Assembly (NCBI GenBank): GCA_025266875.1
Contig: JALLLT010000069.1
Location: 1-64,000 of the forward strand
Source of the DNA: Fennellomyces sp. T-0311
Taxonomy: Eukaryota > Mucoromycota > Mucoromycetes > Mucorales > Lichtheimiaceae
DNA length: 64,000 nt
Reading direction: 5' to 3'
A program made the translations under genes and the position numbers. The notes under the pieces are model-generated. The model worked only from the letters and a program-made list of their open reading frames with translations. It had not been told where the DNA came from and did no database searches. Of this stretch, positions 34,237-45,925 are shown in pieces (the stretch's first letter is position 1; each line of letters starts with the position of its first letter).

Positions 34237-36671
34237 TACGTGTGAACATGAATCTTGCAGGAAATCTTTCGCGAAATCAGTTTCGCTTGAACGCCATTAC
34301 GACGTTATGCATACCACAGAATCACTGGTCGCAAAAGAAGTTGATGTAAAGCCTAAACGATCGGTGAAACGCAGGATACCCGAATCACACGATCCCGAAA
34401 CCCTACATAACAAGCAAGCTGTTAATGTTCCTGATTCAACGTTACTATACCCACCGACATCCGCGAGGGAATCCACTCAGGAGAGAGCTATACGTTCACG
34501 ATTATATAAAGGTATGATACCCAGGAAACAATGCGTATTCATTTCACCAACAGGCTCTGATGTAGTACCCCTCGTTCCTATCGAAGACGATGATGTCACA
34601 AAAAAAAATACCAAAGGCAAGAAGGCGAGAACGAAGGTGACAAGAATATTGATAGGGAGACTGAAGCACGGGAATACACTGGTTCATTGAATGCCATAGA
34701 GCAAAAAATGGCACGCTTTGCCTTTGACGCAGAGCTCACAAAATCTGAATATGAGAGGTAAAGGCTTACTAATATAAGTCATTGAGCATTAGCAATCATT
34801 AATGTATATAAGTATAGCTTTGTGGATATCATAAAAGCAGCAATCGATATGGGCCACAATGCAAAAGAGTTGATCGAAATCAAAATTACCACAATGGATA
34901 AACTTAAAAAAACTCTTGTAAAAGATGCGGATCCTTGTTCACTGGTGGTAAGCTGCAAAGTTACTGCTTTATATTGATACATAAGTTAAAATTTAGTGGT
35001 AAACCTTTAGGACTTTACAACCTGCCCTATTGATGTGCATGTCATTGAAGATTTCCCAAAGGGACATGAGAAAGAATTTACCAAAGGCATAGTAGAACCA
35101 CTGGAACTTGTTTACAGAGATATACATGACCTGTGCGAGCACTTGTTCGGTCACCCGTCCTTCTCAGAAGTTTTGAACATTTATCCCAGCATATATCGCC
35201 GTGACGACGATGTCAATGGTCCACGAGTGTATGACGACCTCGACTCGGGGATTTGGTGGCAGTCGTTGCAGGTAAGAACTGAAATTTATATGCTTTAATA
35301 GTTGGCTAATTGCATGATGAAAATATAGGCAGAACTTCCTGATGAGTATGTCATACTACCTATCATGCTTGCATCAGACCAGACCTTAGTGTCAGGGAAT
35401 TTGCGAACAAAATCTTGGCCCATTTATATGAAATTAGGTATTCATTGGATCCAACCAAGTCTTACGACCGGATTATTATAACAACTTAATATAGGTAATA
35501 TTCCAGTTGAAGTCCGAGATCAACCTACCTATGGAGCTAGCCATCTTCTGGGATACTTTCCGACAATTGAGTGGAAAGCACCAACAGCCGCTCCTTCATG
35601 GTTTACAACTGCGAAGTACGCGGTCATACATCACTGCATGTCCAAAATACTTGGTCGTTTTAGCTACATCGAGGATGAGTTACTACTACGTTATAATACT
35701 GACCTATAACTGGAATACTTATCACTCCGTTGATTAGGATCCATGCTTTTCAGATGAAAGGGCCTGGGAAAAAATGTATAAATGCGTCCCAGCACTCGCC
35801 TCATACATAGCAGATTTGCCAGAACAGGAAGTGTCCTTTGCTAATAGGTTAATTCAATAGCTAACAGTGTATCTTTGGTGTTATTAGAAGGATGTTAGCC
35901 CTTGTTAAAGGTGGTGCTTCCAAATTTTCCTGCCCTCGATGTAAAATTGGTACATGCAGTTTTCATAATCGGTACGATTTTTCGTTTGAAGAAGATTCAG
36001 TTGGTCGTACCAAAAAGTATATGGAGAGTTTATATGAAAAAGGCAAGATGCTTGGAAAGGTCAAGTCTTCAGAGCATGGGCAAACGCATTCATATCATCT
36101 TGTGAAGGTACACGAGGCAATGATGTCTACTTCAATACTTATTCAACTTGATACAAAATAGAACGCGTTTTGGAATGTGCCGTATTTTGATATATACCAG
36201 GCACTAACAGTTGATGACTTACATCAAATCGGTGGCATGTACACGAACTTGTTAGAGCTCATTGAAAGGATCTTAAAGGATGGCGGCAATAAAAATATTA
36301 TCAAGCAAATCACGAAAAGGTATATATGCATCTATTATTCTAACACTACTTAGCAAACCCATATATTTATTTAATGCTACAGAGCCTCTCTATTACCACC
36401 GTTTCAGAAACTTCGCCCTTTTACAAGTGGGTTCTTTCCCAGTGACCTTAAGAACCCAACGTATACCGAATTAAAAAGTCATATGGCGGTATGTATAGTG
36501 CGATGGTTGGTTGGCTTTCTTATAGGGTTAAGTGGCGGTTAAATTATATGCTTCTTCAGATTTTCATGTCCTGTACCCATGATCTTTTACCACCGCAAAT
36601 TGTGCTGTGTATGCGGAACTTTATTGATTTCGTCCAACAGGCATTGGCAAAAGAACACACGGCGCAATGCT

Positions 36672-39600
36672 GACTCCGCCTACGCGTTTCCAAATTTTCA
36701 CGGATGAGCACTGGGAATTTCTGCCCAGATAGGTCAAAAGAAAGGCTGTGGCTTAACAGCAGGTGGCTTATGCCAGGAGCGGTCCCTTGGATGGCGGGAC
36801 ACACAGATGGTAACCCTTCAACCATCCATCACAACTTAATACACGAGTAAAAAGCACAAAAAAAAGCAGAAAATCATGGCAAAAGCTGCATATTTATTTA
36901 TCTTGTCACATAAATACCATGTACACTTGCCTTAAATTAGACAGCTGACATTAAAACAGGCAGTTGACATTCCTATATAACACTTAGCATGTAACAACAC
37001 TTACATTGTTCAATTGAGGGACTTGCACAATAGACCGCTTAGTATTCGAGTTCTGAGAAGTCGCGGCGTATGAATACGTGTATAGCTCGTGTAATATAAT
37101 AAATAAACAATGATTTGTTAAAGTGTATAATGAAAAGAGATAAGAAAAGTATATAGTGAAAAGAATCAAGAAAGTCTATAACGAAACAAAAAAATGGAAG
37201 CACAAAAAGTAAAAAAAAATAAAGATGATAAAGAAAAATAAGTCTATAAAGGATAATACTGAATGTACGGATGGACACCACGCGAGTTCCTTGAGCGGAT
37301 ATTCTCGTTGCGGTGTTGACGAACTCTTCTGACATATTCTTCAGTGTCGCCACGTAGAAAGGCATCGTCGAATGTTCGTCGCTGGTTCGGTGGCAGCATC
37401 ATCCGATAGCTTGCTACTTCTTCTTGTAGCTGAAGGCATGTCTCATTTAATTGCTGCATTAATTGTTGATGCCGTTGATATGTTTGCAGCAAACTATCTT
37501 CCGATGTACCCAAACGGGTCCACAAATCAGTCTCTTCATCGTCAATGTCGGCATCTACGTCTAAAGCATCTTCAACCAGTCCGTCGTCGTCGTCATCGTC
37601 GTCGTCGTCATCGATCACTATGATCTCATCCTCTTCGTCCACAGTAACGTGACCAGGCAAAGGAGGCAAATTATCCCCTTCCATTTGAACGCCACTAACC
37701 GATAGGATATCAGCTTCTTGAGTAGCATTGAAATCCGTTAGTGCGTCTATAAATAATGCACTCAGTACTTTGAATATCACTAATGTTAACCTATACTACA
37801 AAAGCCACGCACCATCTTCGAGAGGGCGAGCAGCATTTGTAGGTACATCGTCTACTGCTGTCAGAATATCGTCTTCATCGCCCCGAGGCCAAGAAAGAGG
37901 GGAAAGTCGCATTAGCCTAAAGGGATATACTTGGATCTACGTGTTAAACACGTTAGAAAGCAGATTTTTTTCATGTAGCTATAGGCGCACATACGTCTTC
38001 TTCAACGTGCACATAAGGCGCAGTGTCTTTGCGCTGGATATAAACATCCAGTGCACTAAAGAGACTCCATGATTGTCTAACTGCATCATTGTACCGTTTG
38101 ACAAGGTGCTTGCAGAGCATGAATCTGCTATTAATGAATGCAGGACAACCACAAGTAAAATCCTCTATCGAGGGCATATACCGTGCATCTGCATTGGGTT
38201 CCTCTCCTCCATTGCGTCGTCGAAGAGTTTGCGTCAAAGTTTTCCATGACCTAGCAAACTCTTTCTCCCACTCCAATGCCTGACGGCGATTCTGAATCTT
38301 GAGCTGAAAGTTTGCTCTCATCAGTGGAAGTTGTTGGTTGATGATTATATACATCAGCAGGTCGAGTCGTGGACGAGGGAAGTTCAAAAGAAAGTCCCTC
38401 TTTAGCACTCGCCATTGTGCTTCTATCATCATCGTGGTTTTCGCCATCGGGATGTTGTCAGGGCGACTGCTGCGAGCCCATCGATCCCACCACACACGAG
38501 CGTACCAGCAGTTGTACATATACGCCCACACATCAGGAAGATTGTGCTGAACGCAAAAGCGATATAACTCGCGACCAGCACGCTGGCGAAGTTGATCTGC
38601 ATTCTCACGGCCAACTAAGTCCAATATTAACAATGTATCTTATACCTACTCGATTCAACGGTTACAACATACCACGTTGAAGTGGAATATGCGGGTGCAT
38701 ATGATAGTGCTTTCGCACCATGGCTACAATTTGGTCGCGATGGTCCGCATTCGGGCAAATTTTTCCACTGCGGTCTGATGGTGGAACAAAGCGCAAAGAA
38801 ACGAATGGGAATTGCTCGCGAGCATCTGCTGCATTGTAGCGCGGATCAACTCTTTTGTCTTCACCCAACCGTAGCTTTACTGCTCGTTGAATATGCCAGA
38901 GACATAGGCGTAGTGGATGACGACCAAACACAGTTTCAATTGCATTGATTTGGCCGCGATCCTTGTCCGAAAAGATGAAGTCCGGGGCAAATCCATAAGT
39001 CTGTAGACTACGGAAAAAGCGTCGTATCATCTCCTGGCGTGAAGGTGCTCTTTGGTGTTCTGGAACGACGCCATCATTGACACCAAGGAACATATAGGCG
39101 ATAGGGAATCCACATCCATTAAAGTTGGCAACAACGCCGAAGAGCTCGTATCCCATTCTATTCGTCTTATATGTCGAATCGACATGGAATTCGCGTACCA
39201 GAGGGGATGCACACGCCGAAACAAAAAACTCGGTGACAAAACCGAAACCAACAACACCACCATAATTCCGATAAAGAATCTGTTTTTTATTCATCATAAA
39301 TATGTATGAACTCTTTATTGTTGACTACCATTTTTGTTGCATAGTAATCATCGCAAAGAAAGCTATGGCCATGCACATATGGTTATCTTACACATACCTT
39401 GCAGACACCATTGGTGCCTCTATCAACGTGCATTATGGCCGAAGTAAGTTGATTGTCGTGGAGTTTATAACGGTTTTCAACTTGACGCGCCCATGAAGCA
39501 TAGACCTACAACATCATCATCGTACCAACATCATACCACCACTTGTTACATACCTGTGGTTGCGTAACAGTACCAGCAGCAGTCGGAAACTGAGCAACAA

Positions 39601-40404
39601 TGCGACGATATAGCGGTTGAGCTGAAAGCTCTTCCGCATGTTCGACGATATACTCACGAACTTCTCGCGGCATCTCTGTGCGGATATTCTCTCGCAGTCG
39701 AGGAGGAGGGTGACCAGAAGAGTGCTGAATTTTGAGGTATACATACCCACTCTCCCGGTCAATATACCCCGAGATTTTCCCATTGCAGGGATGAGTTCGC
39801 ATGCGAGAATGAAGACGAGCACGAACTTCATCCGGCACTTGAGATTAAACTCTGGTATCCTGACAACAGACATACTTAAAGGAAATCGAGCGTCGTAGCC
39901 GTGGATCAGCAAGGTTCTTCAGGTAATACATATAACCATCGCATGCCTCGATTTGACTAACGATGTGCATAAGAAGAGCGCGATCGTCAGTCAGTTGCAG
40001 CATGAACCCTTCGATTAACACATCGGCCTCGTATACATAGGATACACCGGCTAAAAAAAGCTTGTTAAGTATAGTTTCGGTTTATTCTGATTATTTGATA
40101 CAAACCATCAGTGCGTGCTGGGATAAACTCAATCATTTCTTCCATTGTCGTCGCGAATTCCGAAGCTGGGCGTGTCACATTGGACTGCCTACGACGACAG
40201 GTAATACACGTCCTGTACTGTCCATTTCTAGCCGTAAAATCCCGGGTAGGACGATACACCTTGCAGTGGGAGCAATATTGAAGAGAATCCATGGTAAAGA
40301 GCGAAGATATGTGGCTTACAACAAAAAAACTTAATTTGACCTGTCGGAAAATGAAACTTAACGGTGGCTTCATCCGTGAAAATTTGGTAACGCGTAGCCG
40401 AACG
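36672..40404 (-). mobile_element. 3.7-kb MULE inserted in the Plavaka gene
   Basis: The ends share about 30 bp in inverted order (left CTACGCGTTTCCAAATTTTC from about 36680; right is the inverse with few changes). Both sides are flanked by GCAATGCT (36664-36671 and 40405-40412). The duplication is probably ACGGCAATGCT (11 bp), with two extra bases in the left copy; with that reading, removing the element restores an open Plavaka frame (EHTA joined to MLDDMQ). An 8-11 bp duplication fits MULEs. Confidence 0.9.
37244..40292 (-). pseudogene. MULE transposase with SWIM finger and acidic, SIM-like tail
   Basis: Starts MDSLQYCSHCKVYRPTRDF at 40292, a Cys4-type finger (CSHC...CITC). Exons with short introns follow: VPDEVRARLHSRMRTHP (about 39838), then the catalytic core with D in FHVDSTYKTN (about 39180), D in FSDKDRGQINA (about 38960), LCLWHIQRA (about 38900) and E in MIEAQWRVLKRDF (about 38415). 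The SWIM finger is FTCGCPAF...MLCKHLV (about 38160-38105). The last exon is acidic and contains EIIVIDDDDDD (about 37640-37600), a classic SUMO-interacting pattern, followed by a coiled-coil-like stretch. An in-frame stop near 39842 (RV, stop, SQVPDE) breaks the N-terminal part. The rest is open, so this copy is fairly young. Confidence 0.85.
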
Positions 40405-41603
40405 GCAATGCTGGACGACATGCAAGAGTCTTTGGGTTTATACAACAAATATAGTGCAATTTTCGGATCTGTGGCACGTAGTTTATTTTTCGTCACCATT
40501 AAGTTTTACTATCGGATAGCTAATTTCTATCATTAGAGTAAAATGATCTATCCAAAAAACCATGCATTATGGAAGTATATGTTTGGCATCCGCCAAAAAG
40601 GATGTATAAACGGGTACAGTACTATGCACTCAGAGAACCAGCACAAATTTGACGCTAAGCGACCGGCCAAACGAACGAACTATATACGAAATACGTTAGC
40701 TCTTCAAATGGCAAAGTACGTCATGTATCGCGATTTACTGTTTGACACCTATCAGGCTGCTTCGTCAGAAATGATCAAGAGCAAGATGATCAGCAAAATC
40801 TCAAGCCATAACAATGCAAGCGCGCCACATACAGTGCAGAAGCCCGTGTTTACTGTTTCATCCCCACTACTATCGAACAACCATACAAGTTTTGACCAAC
40901 TCATAGAGGAACTTCCTTCGCTCAAGGTACTCTATAACCTTACACGTATATATCTCAGCACCCTTAAAGATGGGGAAAATCGGATGAGGCTTAAAGATAT
41001 GCCAAAGCCAAAAGATGACAAGGTAATGAACGGTGTTAGTTAATAGTCTCCATACGCTAAGCAGGTTTTCGTGTGTAGATACAAGCATATCAGACATTAA
41101 AGGTGGAAAATACTGATGACCGTGGAGCAGCATATACTGAAATCATACGCGCAAATCCATCGTTTCACAGCCGATCTCGGTTTGACTTCATACAGACAAA
41201 GGATGGATACTTCGTTCAAGTGCTATTATTCTTCAGCATCGAAAGGACATTCACAGTGGCGAGTGATGATTCACCATCTGCTGCTATCGAAGAACAACTG
41301 TGTCTTGTACGCGTCTTCATCAAAATCGACAAAATTCATGCTAGTGGAATGCAAATCCTTCAGTATCCAAATGACTTAAGTATCCGGCATGAAGGTTTAT
41401 GTGTAATGTCAATCCACAACATTGAGCGTTTGGTATATGTAGTTCCTGACTTTTCAACTGCTCTAAACCAAGCTGAAAACGAAAATAGTACTTACGATCA
41501 TTACTTGGTCAACCATGACATTAATCCAAATCATTGGTCATATGGCGCAACGAAGAATTTCGTTGATATACCGCAGGAAGAACTTGTAGAATGGCCCCAA
41601 TAA

Positions 41604-41936
41604 AGTTTTAACTGAGTTATGTAATACAATATAACTATATTATATATACGGTTGGATCAGGGATTGGCTTCCGAATGATGCGAATGAGATGTAGATATTA
41701 CTCTAGGTATTGCTATCCCTATAAAGGACATGTAAGACATCTCAGTTCTACTATAATTACTTGCGACTCCATTAAAGCACATATATGCAGCATTCTACAA
41801 CATCCGAGTCCATTCATGGCCTTCCAACGCCATTTCAGTTTCGTACTATCCTTCTGGGCACTCGAAGGTTCAAATGGCCTAGGAAGGGAGATAAGTTGCC
41901 CGTCTGAGCCCCAAAAGGCTTTTTCCATTTTTTGAT
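41604..41936. other. Right margin of the composite insertion
   Basis: No gene. Includes CATGGCCTTCCAACGCCATTT (first bases near 41816), the inverted counterpart of motifs at the left margin near 25342. It ends at about 41936, where the Gypsy-2 gag frame resumes. Confidence 0.45.
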
Positions 41937-42787
41937 GTATACCGATTGGTTCCACAAGGTTCGCTGCGAGGCAGGTTGTGAGGACAGCCGCATCATCGCC
42001 ACCATCTTCACCAACTCCCTGCTTCCGGAGCTCCAGCAGCATGTGAGCCTTGGGCAAGCTCACTTGTCCGCTGACCAGCGTGCCTCCACTGACCAAGCCG
42101 CCAACCTGGCTCGCAACCTATATGGCAAGGTCGTGCTCTCGCAGCACAGCAAACAGGCCACCGCCTATGACTCTGCTGCCAACAGCAAAGGCAAGGCTGT
42201 CAAGAGGTCCGCGCCCTCCGAGCACAACAACAAGAAGTTTTGCCAGACCCATGGCCACTGCTATCATTCGACCGAGGAGTGTCGCAAGCCTGACCCCGCA
42301 CTCAAGGTTCGCACTTCGGGTGCAAAAGTTTAGACGCATGCTGCTTCATCGTCTTCTGGTTCTGGTTTGGGTTCGCGTGCTAGTTCGTCGTCTTCCGCCT
42401 CGGGAAACCTTTGCTTCCGCTGCAAAGCACCTTGGTCTCCAGACCATGTGTGCAAGGTTAACTACATGGCAATTCGATCGGCAACTCTTCTCCTCGAAGA
42501 AAACGCCACCACAACACCAGTCACACTACCGCCTGCTCCTGCCACTTCTGCGCTTCCTGTTTCGGACAATTTGCCTACCAACCCTGCTTCTGTGGCTTCC
42601 GAGCCATCGCCACCACCACTCGCTACCAACGTAGCTTCGTCCTCATTGCCCGCGACACCTGAGGACATTGTCATGTCCGACGTGGAGCCCGACCTCTGCA
42701 ACGTCTCCTCTTAGTGTAAGCCTTCTACAGAGCTTGTGAAACATTCTTTCATAAACACTAAATCTTTTTACACCTGTCTGTCTATTC
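41937..42787 (+). pseudogene. Gypsy-2 gag, C-terminal piece with zinc knuckle
   Basis: Continues gag from 25316: YTDWFHKVRCEAGC ... LPELQQHVSLGQAHL, then a basic region and a knuckle CFRCKAPWSPDHVC (about 42412-42453). The spacing is C-x2-C-x7-H-x-C, not the common CX2CX4HX4C. In-frame TAG codons fall at 42331-42333 and 42712-42714. The frame beyond the second TAG runs on (CKPSTELVKHSF ...) to 42787, where Gypsy-3 is inserted, and rejoins the protease at 53249 in the same frame. Confidence 0.8.
42783..42787. other. Left target-site duplication of Gypsy-3 (TATTC)
   Basis: TATTC immediately left of the LTR. The right copy is split: TA at 48017-48018, then the IS630-type element, then TATTC at 53244-53248. 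This fixes the insertion order. Confidence 0.85.
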
Positions 42788-43061
42788 TGTGTTATCTGGT
42801 TTAGATAGTGATAGAAGAACAAATAGAAGAGACAATCGGAATCCTTTGAGACACAGATTTATTCTGAATAACAGATCAAGTTCAACTATCAATTCAATAT
42901 TCCTTTTATACTGGGCAATACGTTGTACGGATTGCACCATCCATGATTCTAAGTGACAATGTAGTACGGATTGCACCATCCTTGATTCTGAACGCGCATT
43001 AAGCTGAGTGCGACTCGGTATTTTAATCTTCCATTTTCGGACTTAACTCTTGGACACCACA
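42788..43061 (-). repeat. 3' LTR of Gypsy-3
   Basis: 274 bp, starting TGTGTTATCTGG and ending GACACCACA on the + strand. A TATA box (TATAAAAGG on the minus strand) lies at 42902-42910. It contains two imperfect copies of GTACGGATTGCACCATCC. Confidence 0.95.
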
Positions 43062-43100
43062 TTTGCTCCCTCCAGGCTCCTTTTGCCGTTAGAGAAGCAT

Positions 43101-45925
43101 CTAAGCTTTGATATCAGCTCTATTACGAAAGTTGTACTTTCTTTTCTTAACGCTCTTATTCTTTTGTTCGCGTTTTCTCTTTGTTAGTGGTTTAGTCTTC
43201 TCAGACGTTGAGTTGTCCTTTTGAGGTACTTCACCGGAGTTCAATCCTCTTCTTTTCCAGTACTTGGTAACGAAAGTAGGATCGCTGAAATTCTGTGGCG
43301 GCTCCCATGTATCATCACTCTCGTCATAACCTGTCCATCTAACACGGTATAGAAAATTACCATTGTGCTCTTTGTGATCTACAATGTTCTCTACATCGTA
43401 AATTTCGTCTACAGGTACGTCTTCGACCTTTTGGACTGGTTTCATCTGTTCTAGCGAAAAGTTTCTTCCAGCGAGTTTTCCCTCATAATCTTCTAAAGAA
43501 TATGATCCGCCTTTGGTATGGCTAATCACTTTGTATGGTCCTTTGTAACGAGGGTCCATTTTACCGGTCATCTCTGGCACTCTAACCATGACATAGTCTC
43601 CTGGTTTATATTCTACGATCTTGTGCGTTCTGTTGAATCTCTCTTCTTGTTTCTTATTGACACTTTTAGTTCTTTCTCCGATTGCGGGGAAGACAATCTG
43701 CTTCATATAATCTATTCTTTTCTGTAGCTCTTCTTGGCTAACTGGTTCAACGTCTGGATCTTCTCTGTAATCTTTAAAGTCATTTAACTTTCTTGCAAAC
43801 ATTAATGAAAATGGTGGAGTGTTATGACGCGTGGAAACATTTGCATTGATCGCTAGTTGTACCGATGGTACTACTTTGTCCCAGTCTAACATAGCTCCTC
43901 TGATCATCTTCTTGATGACGATGGTTGCCTTTTGTACCCATCTTTCTGCAGTACCATTTGCGCGCGGGTGATATGGAACGACTAGTCTATGTTCGAATCC
44001 GGAGTGTCTGGTAAATCTTTTCATCAGATCATTGACGAACTCAGTGCCGTTATCTGATTGGAGAACTTTTGGTAATCCAAAATCGCAGAAAATCTGAACC
44101 AGTGTCTTCACTATAGTGTCTGCTGCTTTATCCGGCAGTGGTCTCAGAATGCAAAATCTGGTCGCAATATCTACTAAGACCATCAGGTACCTGTTACCGG
44201 TTCTAGACTTGTCAAACGTCGCCAAATCAATAGCAAGATGATCAAACGGTCCATCTGCTGTGATCGTTCTTAAAGGATGATATCCTTTCTGCACAATATT
44301 AAACTTCTGGCACTCTCGACAGGACATAACCAAATCTACCGCGTCTTTCTTTATGTTCGGCCAATGTAACCCATTGTTGTGTAGGGCTTGCACTATGGCA
44401 TTTGCACCAAAGTGACCAAATAAGTGTGCTTTCTCTAGCAACTCTTTTCTCTCTAAAGCCGGCGGTTCAATTGTGTTTGCTTCTATTGAGGCAGCTCTGC
44501 TGTATCCATCTGTGGACTCTTCTTCTTCTTCTGTTTCAGCTTCTTCTTTATGCTCCATCAGAGCACTTCCCCCCTTCGAAGAGGCAACGACATCTTCATG
44601 GAACAGTCGTGATAAGCTGTCAGGAAGTCCATTCTGTTTTCCGGGAATATGGATAACCTCAAAATCATAATCAAATAATGTGTCGTACCAATTGGTTAAC
44701 ATATGATTCAAGTGCTTCTGTCTGTGTATGTAAATGAGAGCTTTGTGATCTGTATAAAGCGTGAACTCATTACCCCATAGGTATGCATGGAACTTCTTGA
44801 ATGCAAAAATCACTGCACACAATTCTTTCTTGGTGACCATATATGACCGTTCTGACTTGGTCAAGGCTCTAGCCATGAATGATATGATGTGCTTCTTGTT
44901 ATCGTACTTCTGGTACAAAACAGCGGAAATGCCTACATTGGAAGCATCCGTAGCAACATGGAATCTCTTGGTCATATCTGGGAAGCTCAAAAGGGGTGCA
45001 TGGAATAATGCATGCTTGAGTCTCTCAAAAGCATCTTGATGTTTCTGTGTCCATTGACTCTCTACGTCAGTTGAATATCTCAATTCATCTAATGGATTTG
45101 TGATATCTGAAATATATGGGATATGTTGGCGGAAATAATTGATGAAGCCTAAATAAGACATCACCTCTTTGGCGGTGGTGGTACTGGCCAATTCTGAGCA
45201 TTGACAACGCGCCTTCTGTCTAAGGAATGACCATTCTGATCGATCCTGAATCCCAATAGATATACACTCTTCTGCATAAAATAGCACTTCTTTGGCTGTA
45301 AAATCAGATTTGCATCCGTCAAACGATCGATCACAGTCGAAACGTGGTAGGCATGCTCTCCAATACTCTTTGAGTGTACCAAAATATCGTCTACGAAAAT
45401 GGTAACCCATGGTAAATCTCCCAGTATCTTGTTCATAGTTCTCTGAAACCGTGCACTCAGGAACTTCAATCCAAAACATGATCCACGATGCATGTATCTC
45501 TTTGAATCTGGTCCTGTGAAAGCAAGTTTGTGTCTGTGCTCTTTTCTAATCAGAAATCTGGTGAACGTGAGTGCTAAATCTAGCTTTGTAAAGACTCTTG
45601 AACCGTTCAATCTGTCGAAGACTTGCTGCAGTGTTGGACTACAGTATTTGTCATTCTTCTGATACTGGTTGATCATTCTGACGTCAAGGCAAATTCTGAA
45701 TTTGGTAAAATTTCCATCTTCATCGCGTTTCTTAGCAACGGTGAGTGGATTGTTCCAACGGTTGTCTTCATCCAGAGAAATTTCTACGATTGTTCTGTCG
45801 TCGAGCCATTTCTGAATTTGTTCTTGTACGGCTGGTTTCGCTTTGTGTGGAATGTCGTACTGTCTACGATGGCACACAATGCCTTCTGGTGTTGGAATGG
45901 AAACCAGTGCTCTGGCAACGGGCAA
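43101..45925 (-). CDS. Gypsy-3 pol: RT-RNase H-integrase-chromodomain
   Basis: Reading from about 45925 on the minus strand: RT begins LVSIPTPEGIVCHRRQY, with the palm motif FVDD (IFVDDILVHS, about 45385) and CFGLKFLSARFQR. A 1-nt shift at about 45175-45185 (in CCACCACCGCC) leads into TAKEVMSYLGFINYFRQH. RNase H has VATDASN, KKELCAV and YTDHKAL. The integrase has the H..H/C..C finger (HLFGHFGA ... CRECQ), D in AIDLATF, D in QSDNGTEF and E in TAERWV. The chromodomain is FLYRVRWTGYDESDDTW (about 43355-43300). The C-terminus is basic (KRKREQKNKSVKKRK). Catalytic residues are all present; the two 1-nt shifts may be real or sequencing errors. The chromodomain probably guides integration to methylated histone marks, as known for chromoviruses. 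Confidence 0.9.

Larger units (their letters stand above)
34226..41603 (+). pseudogene. Plavaka transposase, copy 2, split by a MULE
   Basis: Plavaka-family transposase spread over many short exons. It opens with a C2H2 finger (YTCEHESCRKSFAKS...H...H, 34226-34310). A frameshift falls in the A-run at about 34600-34608; after it the frame reads EYTGSLNAIEQKMARFAF. Next come DVHVIEDFPKGHEKEF (about 35030), LASDQTLVSGN and SWPIYMKLGN (about 35370-35510), HLLGYFPTIEW, FSCPRCKIGTCSFHNRYDF (about 35925), TVDDLHQIGGMYTNLL (about 36210) and CMRNFIDFVQQALAKEHTA, cut at 36671. The protein resumes at about 40405 with AMLDDMQESLGLYNKYS, then YPKNHALWKYMFGIRQKG (about 40545) and ends VDIPQEELVEWPQ at 41603. 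Intron ends follow GT..AG. Unlike copy 1 it keeps its C-terminus. Confidence 0.85.
25317..41936. mobile_element. 16.6-kb composite insertion inside Gypsy-2 gag
   Basis: Everything between the two gag pieces. It contains a DUF6532-like gene, a Helentron, and a Plavaka transposase that is itself split by a MULE. Both margins carry motifs of the type CATGGCCTTCAATGGC (for example 25342-25360 and 41816-41835, the latter inverted), so the two edges may belong to one element, most likely the Plavaka transposon. A target duplication was not identified, and the first and last bases are uncertain by a few positions. Confidence 0.6.

Noticed and set aside
37984..38072. Plus-strand frames over the MULE transposase (37372-38680)
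   Set aside because: Antisense to clear SWIM and DDE motifs of the minus-strand transposase.
25317..41936. Clear TIR and target duplication for the whole 16.6-kb block
   Set aside because: TACATC at 25308-25313 and GATGTA at 41932-41937 are inverted but too short; no convincing duplication, so the outer limits are left approximate.
42050..42634. 194-residue Leu/Arg-rich plus-strand frame overlapping gag
   Set aside because: Out-of-frame shadow of the Gypsy-2 gag; the zinc knuckle lies in the other frame.
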